A DNA stretch of 60,316 nt from Candidatus Thiodiazotropha sp. 'RUGA' (GTDB taxonomy: Bacteria; Pseudomonadota; Gammaproteobacteria; Chromatiales; Chromatiaceae): positions 1-60,316 of the forward strand of contig JAEPDS010000027.1 in assembly GCA_016842065.1 (NCBI GenBank). The letters run 5' to 3'. The position numbers and the translations under genes are program-made. This document shows positions 1-11,217 of this stretch, one piece after another. The notes under the pieces were generated by a model. The model ran no database searches, was not told the origin of the DNA, and saw only the letters and a list, made by a program, of their open reading frames with translations. Numbering within the stretch: position 1 is the first letter of the stretch; each line of letters starts with the position of its first letter.

Positions 1-224
1 GCATACCCGAGGATCAGCTGCAGGAGATCTTCCTGCCCTTCATACAATCCTCACTGAATGCGCTATCCGATATTCGCGGGGTTGGTCTGGGCCTGAGTTT
101 CGTTAAGGTCGTGGCAGACAAACACCATGGTAAAGTTGCCGCATGGAATAATCAGCAGGCTGGTGCCACATTCTCATTGAGAATTCCCTGTGACAGCGAA
201 TCCCCGATTCAGAGCGAAGAGTGA
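1..224 (+). CDS. Sensor histidine kinase, C-terminal fragment (5' truncated by window)
   Basis: Open from the window edge in the frame beginning at base 3 and ending at TGA 222-224. About 73 residues are visible. They include the glycine-rich G box of a histidine-kinase ATPase domain (GVGLGLSFVKVVADKHHGK) followed by the last strands (GATFSLRIP), the usual end of a HATPase_c domain. The protein therefore very probably autophosphorylates on a histidine that lies upstream of the window. The partner regulator, sensor domain and stimulus cannot be seen. No response-regulator gene follows; ilvD starts 157 bases later behind its own promoter-like sequence, so this is the last gene of its unit. Confidence 0.8.
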   Translation, partial: IPEDQLQEIFLPFIQSSLNALSDIRGVGLGLSFVKVVADKHHGKVAAWNNQQAGATFSLRIPCDSESPIQSEE

Positions 225-322
225 CGCGCAAAGCCATTAGATCGTTTTGCATGAGTGGTGCTTGCTCACCCGCTTGCTCTGTTTTATTCATTTAGGCCAA
301 TACCATCCACCTTGGGGTTTGT

Positions 323-350
323 TTGCGCCATCTGAAAACAGGCATAATAG
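323..350 (+). promoter_or_regulatory. Candidate sigma-70 promoter for ilvD
   Basis: TTGCGC (323-328), a 16-base spacer and TAATAG (345-350) lie 32 bases before the ilvD start. This is a fair match to the -35/-10 consensus and would give a short leader. No attenuator-like leader peptide is seen. Inferred from pattern only. Confidence 0.4.
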
Positions 351-381
351 TCGTTTGTACTGCTAACTGTCGGAGCCTGAG

Positions 382-2229
382 ATGCCACAATATCGTTCAC
401 ATACCACCACCCATGGACGCAACATGGCGGGTGCCCGCGCCCTCTGGCGTGCTACCGGTATGAAGGATGACGATTTTGACAAGCCGATCATCGCGGTAGC
501 CAACTCATTCACCCAGTTTGTACCTGGCCATGTTCATCTGAAAGACCTGGGGCAGTTGGTAGCCCGGGAGATCGAGCAGGCTGGGGGGGTTGCCAAGGAG
601 TTCAATACCATTGCGGTGGATGACGGAATCGCCATGGGACATGGGGGTATGCTCTACTCACTACCCTCCCGGGATATCATTGCGGATTCTGTGGAATATA
701 TGGTCAATGCCCACTGTGCCGATGCCCTGGTCTGTATCTCCAACTGCGACAAGATCACGCCCGGTATGCTGATGGCTGCGTTGCGCCTGAACATCCCAAC
801 GGTATTCGTCTCCGGCGGACCCATGGAGGCGGGTAAGGTCAAGCTGCAGGGCAAGGAGCTCCATCTGGATCTGGTGGATGCCATGGTCTCTGCCGCAGAC
901 CCCAATGAGAGCGACGAAAACGTTGCCCAGATCGAGCGATCCGCTTGCCCTACCTGCGGCTCCTGTTCCGGCATGTTCACTGCCAATTCCATGAACTGCC
1001 TTACCGAAGCGCTGGGGCTGTCACTTCCCGGCAATGGTTCCCTGCTGGCTACCCATGCGGATCGGGAGCAGCTGTTTCTCGAAGCAGGAAGGTTGGTGGT
1101 CGATCTGGCCAAGCGCTGGTATGAACAGGATGATGCTTCGGTTCTGCCCAGGCAGATTGCCAGTTTCCAGGCGTTCGAAAATGCCATGAGCCTGGATATC
1201 GCAATGGGTGGATCCACCAATACGGTGCTGCATCTGCTGGCGGCAGCCCATGAGGGTGAAGTCGATTTCACCATGCAGGATATCGATCGTCTGAGCCGTT
1301 CTGTGCCGAATCTCTGTAAGGTGGCACCGGCCACTCAACAATACCATATGGAGGATGTGCATCGGGCTGGTGGGGTGATCGGTATCCTTGGTGAGCTCGA
1401 TCGGGCCGGGTTGATTAAACGAGACGTACCCACCGTGTATGCAAAAAGCCTGGCCGAAGCGCTGGACAGTTGGGATGTGATCCGAACCGAAGAGGAGATG
1501 GTTCACACGCGCTATCTGGCCGCGCCGGGCGGTGTTCCCACTCAGGTGGCCTTCAGTCAGCAAGCCCGTTGGCCCGGACTCGATCTGGATCGAAGCGCAG
1601 GCTGTATTCGTGATTTGGAGCACGCCTATTCGAAGGATGGTGGCTTGGCTGTGCTGTTCGGTAACCTGGCTGAGCATGGCTGTATCGTCAAGACGGCCGG
1701 CGTGGATGAGTCGATCCTCAAATTTTCCGGTCCGGCGCGGCTTTTTGAGAGTCAGGAGGCCTCAGTCGAGGCAATCCTGACGGACAGGATCAATCCCGGT
1801 GATGTGGTGATCATCCGCTATGAGGGTCCGAAAGGCGGACCTGGCATGCAGGAGATGCTCTATCCAACCAGTTACCTGAAGTCGAAAGGCCTGGGTAAAG
1901 CGTGTGCCTTGATCACCGATGGTCGGTTTTCCGGTGGCACCTCGGGGCTCTCAATCGGTCACTGCTCACCGGAGGCCGCTGAGGGTGGCAATATCGGCTT
2001 GGTGGAAGAGGGGGATCTGATCGAAATCGATATTCCCGCAAGAACCATTCAGGTTGCACTCGACGATCAGCAGCTGGCGCAGAGACGGGAACAGATGAAT
2101 GCACGCGGTGGGCAGGCCTGGAAACCAGCCTCACGTCAGCGGCAGGTATCCACCGCTTTAAAGGCCTATGCGGCATTGACCACATCGGCTTCCCGTGGGG
2201 CGGTCAGGGATCTATCCCAACTGGATTAG
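382..2229 (+). CDS. ilvD: Dihydroxy-acid dehydratase
   Basis: Third step of valine/isoleucine synthesis: dehydrates 2,3-dihydroxy-isovalerate and 2,3-dihydroxy-3-methylvalerate to the 2-keto acids, in the cytoplasm. The 615 residues are full length for the Escherichia coli-type enzyme. Visible family marks are the cluster cysteines C122 in [10 protein letters not shown] and C189/C192/C195 in [15 protein letters not shown], and the C-terminal [16 protein letters not shown] motif. These fit the oxygen-sensitive [4Fe-4S] class. The ATG at 382 follows a GGAG element. It stands alone here; no ilvC, ilvE or ilvBN lies nearby, so the branched-chain pathway is scattered. The product assignment is secure. 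Confidence 0.97.
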   Translation: MPQYRSHTTTHGRNMAGARALWRATGMKDDDFDKPIIAVANSFTQFVPGHVHLKDLGQLVAREIEQAGGVAKEFNTIAVDDGIAMGHGGMLYSLPSRDIIADSVEYMVNAHCADALVCISNCDKITPGMLMAALRLNIPTVFVSGGPMEAGKVKLQGKELHLDLVDAMVSAADPNESDENVAQIERSACPTCGSCSGMFTANSMNCLTEALGLSLPGNGSLLATHADREQLFLEAGRLVVDLAKRWYEQDDASVLPRQIASFQAFENAMSLDIAMGGSTNTVLHLLAAAHEGEVDFTMQDIDRLSRSVPNLCKVAPATQQYHMEDVHRAGGVIGILGELDRAGLIKRDVPTVYAKSLAEALDSWDVIRTEEEMVHTRYLAAPGGVPTQVAFSQQARWPGLDLDRSAGCIRDLEHAYSKDGGLAVLFGNLAEHGCIVKTAGVDESILKFSGPARLFESQEASVEAILTDRINPGDVVIIRYEGPKGGPGMQEMLYPTSYLKSKGLGKACALITDGRFSGGTSGLSIGHCSPEAAEGGNIGLVEEGDLIEIDIPARTIQVALDDQQLAQRREQMNARGGQAWKPASRQRQVSTALKAYAALTTSASRGAVRDLSQLD

Positions 2230-2276
2230 TATTATCAGGCCCAACCATTCACCGGCTTTGGAGTTGGTTACAAGCC

Positions 2277-2741
2277 ATGCTGATTGCACACTGCAACGAT
2301 CTCTTGACTGCCTGGCGGTCCAGTGCCGTTGGGCTTTGTGTTGCGTTGAATCTCTCACTGCTGGGCTGCAGCGGCGGTGATCCCACGGCAACGGATCCTG
2401 AGTTGATATTCGAAGATGGTTTTGAGACGCCGTACGACCAGGTAGCCCTGCTTGCTGAAGGCGGCAGCATGGTGCGTGGTTTCAGTGCCTGGCTCAAATT
2501 GACCACTGAAATATCGGATCTGAGGCTTCGCAGAAGCGGTGAGTATGACGATGTGGCGTGTGGGGAAGCTGCAGAGTGGTTTTATCAGGTCAGTGGTGAT
2601 GAGGCATTAATGGCCAACCAGGGAGGGCTGAGCTGCCAAGAGTTCACCGAGAAGCGTTTCGATTTTGACAATGGGCGATGGTTGGTTAGCGACAATAGTC
2701 GCGGCATTATCTATTACCGGGTGTGGAAACTGAATCACTGA
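2277..2741 (+). CDS. Hypothetical lipoprotein with an IFEDGFE motif
   Basis: 154 residues, unrecognised as a whole. The N-terminus carries a hydrophobic stretch ending in LSLLGCSGG, a good lipobox, so the mature protein probably starts at that cysteine and sits in the outer membrane or periplasm. Shortly after comes ELIFEDGFETP, a motif resembling the IF-x-DGFE stretch I recall near the N-terminus of many secreted gammaproteobacterial proteins. The remainder is mixed alpha/beta-like sequence with two cysteines (VACGEAAEW, LSCQEF) that could form a disulfide. The first Met is 48 bases past ilvD; a later in-frame start is possible because the signal peptide begins well into the reading frame. 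Function unknown. Confidence 0.7.
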   Translation: MLIAHCNDLLTAWRSSAVGLCVALNLSLLGCSGGDPTATDPELIFEDGFETPYDQVALLAEGGSMVRGFSAWLKLTTEISDLRLRRSGEYDDVACGEAAEWFYQVSGDEALMANQGGLSCQEFTEKRFDFDNGRWLVSDNSRGIIYYRVWKLNH

Positions 2742-2826
2742 GTCTGGCGCCCGACCATGCAGCTGGGCGCTCGGGTTTAGCGAGGTGCAGAGGTTCAATC
2801 CTGTCGTTCAAACTGGAGGCTGGTTA

Positions 2827-3534
2827 GTGGAATACGATCTCAGGCAATGCTATCTGTTTGCGCATTTGGATGATCAGCAGTTTGCCGTTGTAGAGCAGAT
2901 GGCGCATGGTGCAAAGCTGAGGGACGGCCAGCTCTTTTTTCAGGCTGGAGATCCGGCAACCCACTTCTTTCTGGTGGTCAGTGGCCAGATCAAGCTGACA
3001 AGATTATCGATGCAGGGTCAGGAGAAGGTGATCGAGATCATCACCCCGGGGCAGACCTTTGCCGAGGCGCTGATGTTCGGTGAGCAACCCGACTACCCTG
3101 TGAATGCCCAGGCAATGGGGCAGACTGAACTGTTGGTTTTTGAAAGTGACCCCTTCAAGGAGATCCTGCGGGGTTCGGTGGAGACCTGTTTCCATCTGCT
3201 GGCCGACCTGAGTCAACGCTTACGCATGCTGATCCGCGAGATCGACAATCTGACTCTGCAGAGCGCCAGTTGTCGAGTCGCCAGTTTTATGTGGAATCGC
3301 TGGTGTCTGGTGAAGAGTCACGGAGATTCATTTGAGCTTCAGGCGCCGAAAGGGGTGATTGCATCCCGGCTTTCGGTGACACCGGAGACCTTTTCCCGCA
3401 TTCTGCACAACTTTTCCGATCAGGGTGTGATCCGGGTGGAGGGGAGTCGTGTGGATATCCTCGATAATGAGCGGTTGCAGGCCTTTACCGCCAGCGATGG
3501 CAAGTTGCCTCAGATTCCTCCCGAGAAGGGGTAG
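2827..3534 (+). CDS. Crp/Fnr family transcriptional regulator
   Basis: Cyclic-nucleotide-type beta-roll sensor domain (about residues 10-120; contains FFLVVSGQIKLTRLSMQGQEK) followed by a dimerisation helix and a winged helix at the C-terminus (GVIASRLSVTPETFSRILHNF). The recognition helix has the E-x-x-SR signature used by FNR/DNR-type proteins to read TTGAT half sites. The N-terminal cysteine cluster of FNR is absent, so it is not an iron-sulfur FNR; a Dnr-like (heme/NO) or other ligand is possible. I place the start at GTG 2827 because GGAGG lies just upstream and family members begin near this point; a GTG at 2785 would add 14 residues. Targets are not visible here. Confidence 0.85.
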   Translation: MEYDLRQCYLFAHLDDQQFAVVEQMAHGAKLRDGQLFFQAGDPATHFFLVVSGQIKLTRLSMQGQEKVIEIITPGQTFAEALMFGEQPDYPVNAQAMGQTELLVFESDPFKEILRGSVETCFHLLADLSQRLRMLIREIDNLTLQSASCRVASFMWNRWCLVKSHGDSFELQAPKGVIASRLSVTPETFSRILHNFSDQGVIRVEGSRVDILDNERLQAFTASDGKLPQIPPEKG

Positions 3535-3638
3535 AGCCGGCTACAGTAACCGGCTGAGTCAACCGGCCCGCAGCGCCATTTTGGGGCTGATCACCGCTTT
3601 TTCCCTCGATTTTTGAGACATTCCCGGTATTGGCCGGT

Positions 3639-3657
3639 TATACTGTAACGTTTTCTC
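3639..3657 (+). promoter_or_regulatory. Candidate purK promoter -10 with overlapping PurR-like box
   Basis: TATACT (3639-3644) resembles a -10 hexamer. ACTGTAACGTTTTCTC (3642-3657) overlaps it and matches the PurR operator consensus (ACGCAAACGTTTTCNT) well, especially in the right half. An operator here, 25 bases before purK, would let purine excess repress purKE. No clean -35 is seen, and purR itself is not in the window, so this is inference. Confidence 0.35.
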
Positions 3658-3682
3658 ACCCAAATATGAGTTAGAGCGAATC

Positions 3683-4840
3683 ATGAAGGATAGTTTTCCC
3701 TTTCCGGTGGCCCGTATCGGTGTGATAGGGGGAGGTCAGCTGGGCCGCATGATGGTCAAGGCGGCGAAAAGACTCGGCTGTACCTGCGTCGTGCTGGATC
3801 CCTATCCAGGCTCACCGGCCGGCCAGGTGGCTGGACATCAGATTATCGGCGGCTATCACGATCCGGCCAAATTGAGAGAGTTGGCAGAGTCCTGCGATGT
3901 GGTGACCTATGAGCTGGAAAACACCGATACCGAGACCTTGCGCCAACTGGAACTGGAAGGGCATAAGATCAATCCCGCACCAGGCCTGCTTTCGATTCTG
4001 CAGGACAAGCTGACACAGAAGCAGTTTCTCAAGGATGCGGGTATCCCGACTTCTGAGTTTGTCGAGATGGTGGATGCGAATCTGACCGATTGCGAGGCCT
4101 TTGGTTTTCCATTGGTACAGAAGGCCCGGCGTGGCGGCTATGACGGTCGTGGTGTGGCGGTGATGATGGATGCGGCTGCCTTCAGTTCACATCTGCCGGT
4201 AGCCTCGCTGATCGAACGTTTTGTGGAAGCGGAAAAAGAGCTGGCGGTGATGGTGGCACGCAATGCGGATGGGGATTGTGTGGCCTATCCGACGGTGGAG
4301 ATGTGCTTTCGCGCTGGCGAGAATGTGCTGGATCTACTGCTCTGTCCCGCCAAGGTGGATCCCGCGATTGCACAGCAGGCCGAGGATCTGGCGATCCGTA
4401 CCATTCAGGCCCTCGAAGGGGTTGGTGTGTTCGGGGTGGAGATGTTTCTTACCCGGGATGGTGAGTTGTTGGTCAATGAGATCGCCCCACGCACCCATAA
4501 TTCCGGTCATCACACCATTGAGGCTTGTGTGACCGATCAGTTTGAACAACATCTGCGCGCCGTCCTCGACCTGCCTCTGGGTTCCACAGAGTTGCTGGCG
4601 CCGGCGGCCATGATCAATCTGCTGGGCGCACCCGATGCAGCCGGCAGACCGGTCATCAAAGGTATGTCCGAGGCGCTGGCAATCCCTGGCGTATGTCTGC
4701 ATCTCTACGGCAAAGCGGAAGTGAAACCGTTTCGCAAAATGGGCCATGTGACAGTCATCGACCAGGATCTGGATAGTGCCCGCCGGAAAGCCGAGCAGGT
4801 ACGGGATTTAATCGAAATTAGTGGAGAACAGCATCCATGA
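3683..4840 (+). CDS. purK: 5-(carboxyamino)imidazole ribonucleotide synthase
   Basis: ATP-grasp enzyme that carboxylates 5-aminoimidazole ribonucleotide with bicarbonate to N5-CAIR, step six of purine synthesis. It has 385 residues, normal for PurK. Visible are the N-terminal nucleotide-fold start ([20 protein letters not shown]), the ATP-grasp loop [12 protein letters not shown] and the metal/ATP segment [13 protein letters not shown]. purE overlaps its last four bases (ATGA), so the two subunits of this two-step reaction are translationally coupled, the standard arrangement. A PurR-like box lies upstream. Confidence 0.97.
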   Translation: MKDSFPFPVARIGVIGGGQLGRMMVKAAKRLGCTCVVLDPYPGSPAGQVAGHQIIGGYHDPAKLRELAESCDVVTYELENTDTETLRQLELEGHKINPAPGLLSILQDKLTQKQFLKDAGIPTSEFVEMVDANLTDCEAFGFPLVQKARRGGYDGRGVAVMMDAAAFSSHLPVASLIERFVEAEKELAVMVARNADGDCVAYPTVEMCFRAGENVLDLLLCPAKVDPAIAQQAEDLAIRTIQALEGVGVFGVEMFLTRDGELLVNEIAPRTHNSGHHTIEACVTDQFEQHLRAVLDLPLGSTELLAPAAMINLLGAPDAAGRPVIKGMSEALAIPGVCLHLYGKAEVKPFRKMGHVTVIDQDLDSARRKAEQVRDLIEISGEQHP

Positions 4841-5343
4841 CAAAACCCATAGTTGGCATCATTATGGGCAGTGACTCCGATCTGCCGGTCATGCAGGAGG
4901 CAGCCAAGCAACTCGAGGAGTTTCAGATACCTTTTGAAATGACCATTGTTTCGGCTCACCGAACACCTGCCAGGCTCTATGAATACTCCCAGACCGCCGA
5001 GCAGCGCGGTCTGAAGGTTGTGATTGCCGGTGCTGGGGGCGCCGCCCATCTGCCCGGTATGGTGGCCTCGATCACCCCCCTGCCGGTGGTCGGTGTACCG
5101 GTCAAATCCTCTGCCCTGAGTGGTGAGGATTCCCTGCTCTCGATTGTGCAGATGCCACCCGGTGTGCCGGTGGCCACGGTAGCCATCAATGGCGCAAAAA
5201 ATGCTGCCATCCTGGCGGCACAGATGCTCGGCACAGCGGATCTGGAGATCCGCGAAAAGGTCCGGACTTACAAAGCTGACCTGGAAGCGATGGTGATGGG
5301 TAAGGTGGAGGTGATGGAGAAGCAGCAGGGCTCTCACTCCTGA
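4837..5343 (+). CDS. purE: N5-carboxyaminoimidazole ribonucleotide mutase
   Basis: Class I PurE, moves the carboxylate of N5-CAIR to C4 giving CAIR. 168 residues. Diagnostic sequences are the N-terminal [13 protein letters not shown], the SAHRTP active-site loop (catalytic His) and [13 protein letters not shown]. Overlaps purK by four bases and is the last gene of the unit. A presence-of-PurK arrangement implies the bacterial mutase type rather than the animal-type carboxylase. Confidence 0.97.
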   Translation: MTKPIVGIIMGSDSDLPVMQEAAKQLEEFQIPFEMTIVSAHRTPARLYEYSQTAEQRGLKVVIAGAGGAAHLPGMVASITPLPVVGVPVKSSALSGEDSLLSIVQMPPGVPVATVAINGAKNAAILAAQMLGTADLEIREKVRTYKADLEAMVMGKVEVMEKQQGSHS

Positions 5344-5577
5344 ATCTTTAGAATTAAGAAGGCCGCTAATCAACGCGAAGGACCGCAAATAACCGCAAAT
5401 GGAAAGGAGTTGCTGTGTGACACCTGATGGGTCTGTCCAGCGAACAATATTTCAAACTTTGCGAGAGATTAGCGGTGATTGGCGTTCATTCGCGGCGAAT
5501 CAAGCTGGTTTTCAGGATTACCTCAGACTCAGCCAGTCGAAAAAATCCGTGTCTGCTGTTGGCTAATCGTCAATCAA
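5344..5577. repeat. Spacer with degenerate CCGCTAAT/ATTAGCGG inverted repeat
   Basis: Between purE and the clpB promoter. The left part (5363-5400) has CCGCTAATCAACGCG and two CCGCAAAT units; the right part (5461-5500) has ATTAGCGGTGATTGGCG followed by TTCATTCGCGG, which pairs roughly with the left part. The same sequence family recurs at 38131-38220. No open reading frame with a ribosome site is seen. It looks like an intergenic repeat of unknown function. Confidence 0.6.
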
Positions 5578-5606
5578 CTTGAAAAGTTGGGGTTTCTCCC
5601 CAATCT
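5578..5606 (+). promoter_or_regulatory. Sigma-32 (heat-shock) promoter of clpB
   Basis: CTTGAAA (5578-5584), 13 bases, then CCCCAATCT (5598-5606). This matches the RpoH consensus CTTGAAA-N13/15-CCCCATNT at all but one or two positions. It lies about 37 bases upstream of the clpB ATG, the right place for a heat-shock start site. Confidence 0.8.
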
Positions 5607-5642
5607 ATTGGGTATTCAGAACAGATTTTGGAGTAATACCCC

Positions 5643-8237
<2,595 letters not shown>

Positions 8238-8254
8238 TTCAGGAGGTTGTAGCC

Positions 8255-8278
8255 ACTCGCAGGTATTTACCTGCGAGT
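8255..8278 (+). terminator. Hairpin after clpB
   Basis: Perfect palindrome: ACTCGCAGGT, loop ATTT, ACCTGCGAGT, 17 bases past the clpB stop. There is no T run, so it may be a 3' stabiliser or a weak terminator. Confidence 0.45.
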
Positions 8279-8359
8279 TGAATCCATAAGATCCCATGCC
8301 TATACGCAGCCGTATTGTATCGTGCTGTATTACTGGGGACGGGGCTTATTCAAGCCGCA

Positions 8360-8426
8360 TTTGGTGGGGCAAGTCCCCACCCTACCGTTTCATACAGGGT
8401 GTAGGGTGGGGCCATGCCCCACCAAA
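8360..8426. repeat. Palindromic double-hairpin repeat, copy 1 (REP/BIME-like)
   Basis: Two hairpin units in opposite orientation. The left unit is TTTGGTGGGGC-aagt-CCCCACCCTA, the right unit TAGGGTGGGGC-cat-GCCCCACCAAA, with about 18 unrelated bases between them. The whole also forms one large inverted repeat. A second full copy is at 47963-48028 and a collapsed copy at 47037-47061. Lies in the convergent clpB/coaE spacer. Confidence 0.85.
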
Positions 8427-8463
8427 CCTCTTCGATTAAACTCGATACTATTCTGGTTAATCC

Positions 8464-9060
8464 TCAAGACTTCGAAAGCGCTAGATAGGTCTGATGCAAT
8501 CGTTCAGTTGCTTCGGTCAATGCAGCCAGGTCCCCGTTGTTCTCAATGATATCGTCCGCACCCTTCAGTCGGGTCTGACGATCGACCTGGCTGGCGAGGA
8601 TCTGGGTGATTTGTGACTCGTCCAGGTTATCCCGTTCAGATACCCGTTGATACTGCAGTGACTCATCGCAGTCCACTACCAGGATACGTTCAGCGATATC
8701 CTCTTGCCCGGTCTCGAACAGCAGCGGAATCACCAGAATCACATAGGGGGCTGTCTGTTGTTCAACCCAATCCTCCATGGCCTCTCTGATCGGCGGGTGG
8801 AGTATGGATTCGAGGTGTTTTCTTTGACTCGGGTCGTTAAACACAATCTCTCTCAAAGCACCCCGATTGAGCTTTCCCTGCGGGTCGATTAGATGATCAC
8901 CGAAGGCCTCCTGTATCCGGCTTAATGCCGGTGAGCCGGGTAGGACCATCTGATGCGCCAGCCTGTCCGCATCGATGACCGGCACGCCAAGGGTTTCAAA
9001 ATGGTTGGATACAGCGCTTTTACCGCTGCCGATTCCCCCGGTAAGGGCTACGGTCAACAC
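8464..9060 (-). CDS. coaE: Dephospho-CoA kinase
   Basis: Last step of coenzyme A synthesis: phosphorylates the 3' hydroxyl of dephospho-CoA. The P-loop LTGGIGSGKSAV lies at the very N-terminus, followed by the DADRLAHQMV lid segment typical of CoaE. I choose GTG 9060, which gives MLTVALTGG as in relatives and about 198 residues; a GTG at 9114 would add 18 residues that overlap pilD and look unlike the family. It follows pilD with overlap of the two ends nearly zero, as in Pseudomonas and many gammaproteobacteria, so it is probably co-transcribed from pilB. The small yacG gene that often follows coaE is not present. Confidence 0.93.
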   Translation of the reverse strand: MLTVALTGGIGSGKSAVSNHFETLGVPVIDADRLAHQMVLPGSPALSRIQEAFGDHLIDPQGKLNRGALREIVFNDPSQRKHLESILHPPIREAMEDWVEQQTAPYVILVIPLLFETGQEDIAERILVVDCDESLQYQRVSERDNLDESQITQILASQVDRQTRLKGADDIIENNGDLAALTEATERLHQTYLALSKS

Positions 9061-9065
9061 AGGGA

Positions 9066-9941
9066 TTACAAGCCGGACCAGCGAAGATAGGCCTGATTGA
9101 TCTGAGAGCCCCACATCAGACTGATCCAGCCGGCCGCCGCCAGATAGGGGCCAAAAGGAATTGGAATATTCCGGTCACGGCCTCTGACAACGATCAGCAG
9201 AATACCGACAACGGCGCCGACCAATGCGGAGAGTAGAATGATCTGTGGCAGATATTGCCAGCCCAGCCAGGCGCCGAGCATGGCCAGCAATTTGAAATCG
9301 CCATAGCCCATGCCCTCCTTGCCGGTGAGTTTTTTGAATAGCTGGTAAACGCTCCACAACGCCATATAACCTGCAATGGCGCCGATTACGGCCGATTCGA
9401 GATCAGTGAACAGTCCACCAATATTGGCTAACAGGCCGAGCCATAAAAAAGGCAGAGTGATGTTGTCGGGCAGTAGTTGTACATCAAAATCGATCACGGT
9501 TAAGGCAATCAGGCTCCAGGTCATCAGCATCGCAGCAGCTGCTTCCCAGGAAAAACCGAAATGGAAGGCAATCCAGAGTGACAGCAACCCGGTAACGGCT
9601 TCGATGATCGGGTACCTGACACTGATCGGATTCTGACAGTTGGAGCAGCGGCCTTTCAGTAGCAGCCAACTGATAATGGGGATGTTCTCCCAGGGACGAA
9701 TCTTATGTTGACACTTTGGGCATTGAGAAGCCGGGGTGTTGAGATTGTAAACCTCGGTTTCAATAGCATCTTCTGAGGCTAACCCCTTTAACTCTTCGCA
9801 GTCCCGGTGCCACTGCTGCTCCATCATTTTTGGCAGACGGTGGATTACAACATTCAGAAAGCTGCCAACGATCAATCCTATGACTAACGCCAATAGGAGA
9901 AAGGCCGCAAAGTTAGCCTGTAAAAAATCAAAGACAATCAC
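9066..9941 (-). CDS. pilD: Prepilin leader peptidase / N-methyltransferase
   Basis: Inner-membrane aspartyl protease that cuts the leader of type IV prepilins after glycine and methylates the new N-terminus. 291 residues with about eight membrane segments. The cytoplasmic methylase loop carries the two CxxC pairs C74/C77 and C99/C102 (zinc-type). The catalytic aspartates sit in TVIDFDVQLLPD (D151) and GYGDFKLLA (D215). Starts at GTG 9941, 43 bases after pilC. It should process PilA encoded at 13.2 kb and any minor pilins or type II secretion pseudopilins elsewhere. Confidence 0.96.
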   Translation of the reverse strand: MIVFDFLQANFAAFLLLALVIGLIVGSFLNVVIHRLPKMMEQQWHRDCEELKGLASEDAIETEVYNLNTPASQCPKCQHKIRPWENIPIISWLLLKGRCSNCQNPISVRYPIIEAVTGLLSLWIAFHFGFSWEAAAAMLMTWSLIALTVIDFDVQLLPDNITLPFLWLGLLANIGGLFTDLESAVIGAIAGYMALWSVYQLFKKLTGKEGMGYGDFKLLAMLGAWLGWQYLPQIILLSALVGAVVGILLIVVRGRDRNIPIPFGPYLAAAGWISLMWGSQINQAYLRWSGL

Positions 9942-9984
9942 AAAGGTTCTGCTTATTTATTACTTTACGATTTGGTAGGTTCGA

Positions 9985-11214
9985 TTAAATCGCTGTGCCC
10001 ATCTTGAATATTGGCAGGTACATGGCAACAACAAGGCCACCGACGAGCGTGCCCAGGACAACCATGATTAACGGTTCCATCAAGCTGCTCATGGCATCCA
10101 CAGCGTTATCGACCTGTTCTTCATAGAAGTCAGCAACTTTATTCAGCATATCATCCAGTGAGCCGGATTCCTCACCAATGGAAACCATCTGTACTACCAT
10201 GTTCGGGAAGATATTTCTCTGCTTCATGGCAAGTTGTAAAGACTGGCCGGTCGCCACGTCTTCACGCATGCGCAATACCGCATCGCTATAGACAACATTA
10301 CCCGTAGCGCCAGCGACTGAATCCAATGCCTCTACGAGGGGTACACCGGCTGCGGACATGGTGGCGAGAGTTCTTGAAAATCTGGCAATTGCCGATTTGT
10401 TTAGGATCATGCCGATCACTGGAATCTTAAGTAGCATTCTATCGATTGTATGCCTGAGTTTTCGCGACCGCTTCCATACGCTTATGAAGAAATATACAAA
10501 GATAACGACGCCACCTAGTATTACCCACCACCAGTCACGTACAAAGTGGGACATGCTTACTACCATTTGAGTAAAGGCTGGTAGCTCTGCACCAAAGTTT
10601 GAAAAGAGGCTTTCAAACTGGGGTATAACAAAAATCAACAGGATTGCCGTAACAACGATAGCTGCAGCAACGATGGCTGCAGGGTAGAACATCGCCTTTT
10701 TGATTTTTGCTTTTATCGATTCTGTCTTTTCTTTGTAAGTGGCAATCTTATGTAGAAGAGTCTCCAATACACCTGCATGCTCACCGGCTCGAACAAGGTT
10801 TACGAAAAGATCCTCAAAATGAAGAGGATGCTTCTTAAGAGCGTCCGCCAAGGCAGTACCACCTTCTACATCTGCTTTGATGGTAAGAATCAACTCCTGC
10901 ATTGAGGGGTTTTCATGTCCCCTGCCGACAATATCAAAGGCCTGTACCATGGGTACGCCAGCCGACATCATTGTTGCAAGTTGCCTACTGAAAACGGTTA
11001 CATCTGCACTTGTTATCGGTTTTTTGCGATTTAGGATCGAAGTGGCTTTCTTTCTGACCTTTAAAGGATTTATTCCCTGGCGACGAAGATCAGCTTTCAC
11101 CATATTCACATCGGTAGCCCGAGACTCACCAGAAAGCCTGGAGCCCTTTTTATCAGTTCCTTCCCAGGTATACAGGTAGGATTTAATCTGAGTCTTTTTG
11201 CGCGGTGGAGCCAT
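9985..11214 (-). CDS. pilC: Type IV pilus inner-membrane platform protein
   Basis: GspF-family platform on which PilB and PilT act to add or remove pilin subunits. 409 residues: a charged N-terminus (MAPPRKKTQIKSYLYTWEG) then two tandem T2SSF domains, with membrane helices around residues 175-200, 225-245 and 380-400. Family phrases such as FSRQLATMMSAGVPMVQAFDI and FSRTLATMSAAGVPLVEAL mark the repeat. Only three bases separate it from pilB, so the two are translated together. Confidence 0.97.
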   Translation of the reverse strand: MAPPRKKTQIKSYLYTWEGTDKKGSRLSGESRATDVNMVKADLRRQGINPLKVRKKATSILNRKKPITSADVTVFSRQLATMMSAGVPMVQAFDIVGRGHENPSMQELILTIKADVEGGTALADALKKHPLHFEDLFVNLVRAGEHAGVLETLLHKIATYKEKTESIKAKIKKAMFYPAAIVAAAIVVTAILLIFVIPQFESLFSNFGAELPAFTQMVVSMSHFVRDWWWVILGGVVIFVYFFISVWKRSRKLRHTIDRMLLKIPVIGMILNKSAIARFSRTLATMSAAGVPLVEALDSVAGATGNVVYSDAVLRMREDVATGQSLQLAMKQRNIFPNMVVQMVSIGEESGSLDDMLNKVADFYEEQVDNAVDAMSSLMEPLIMVVLGTLVGGLVVAMYLPIFKMGTAI

Positions 11215-11217
11215 GGG

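Noticed and set aside
1021-1677. Long antisense frames across ilvD, clpB and other genes
   Set aside because: Shadows of strongly conserved genes on the other strand, with no protein character.
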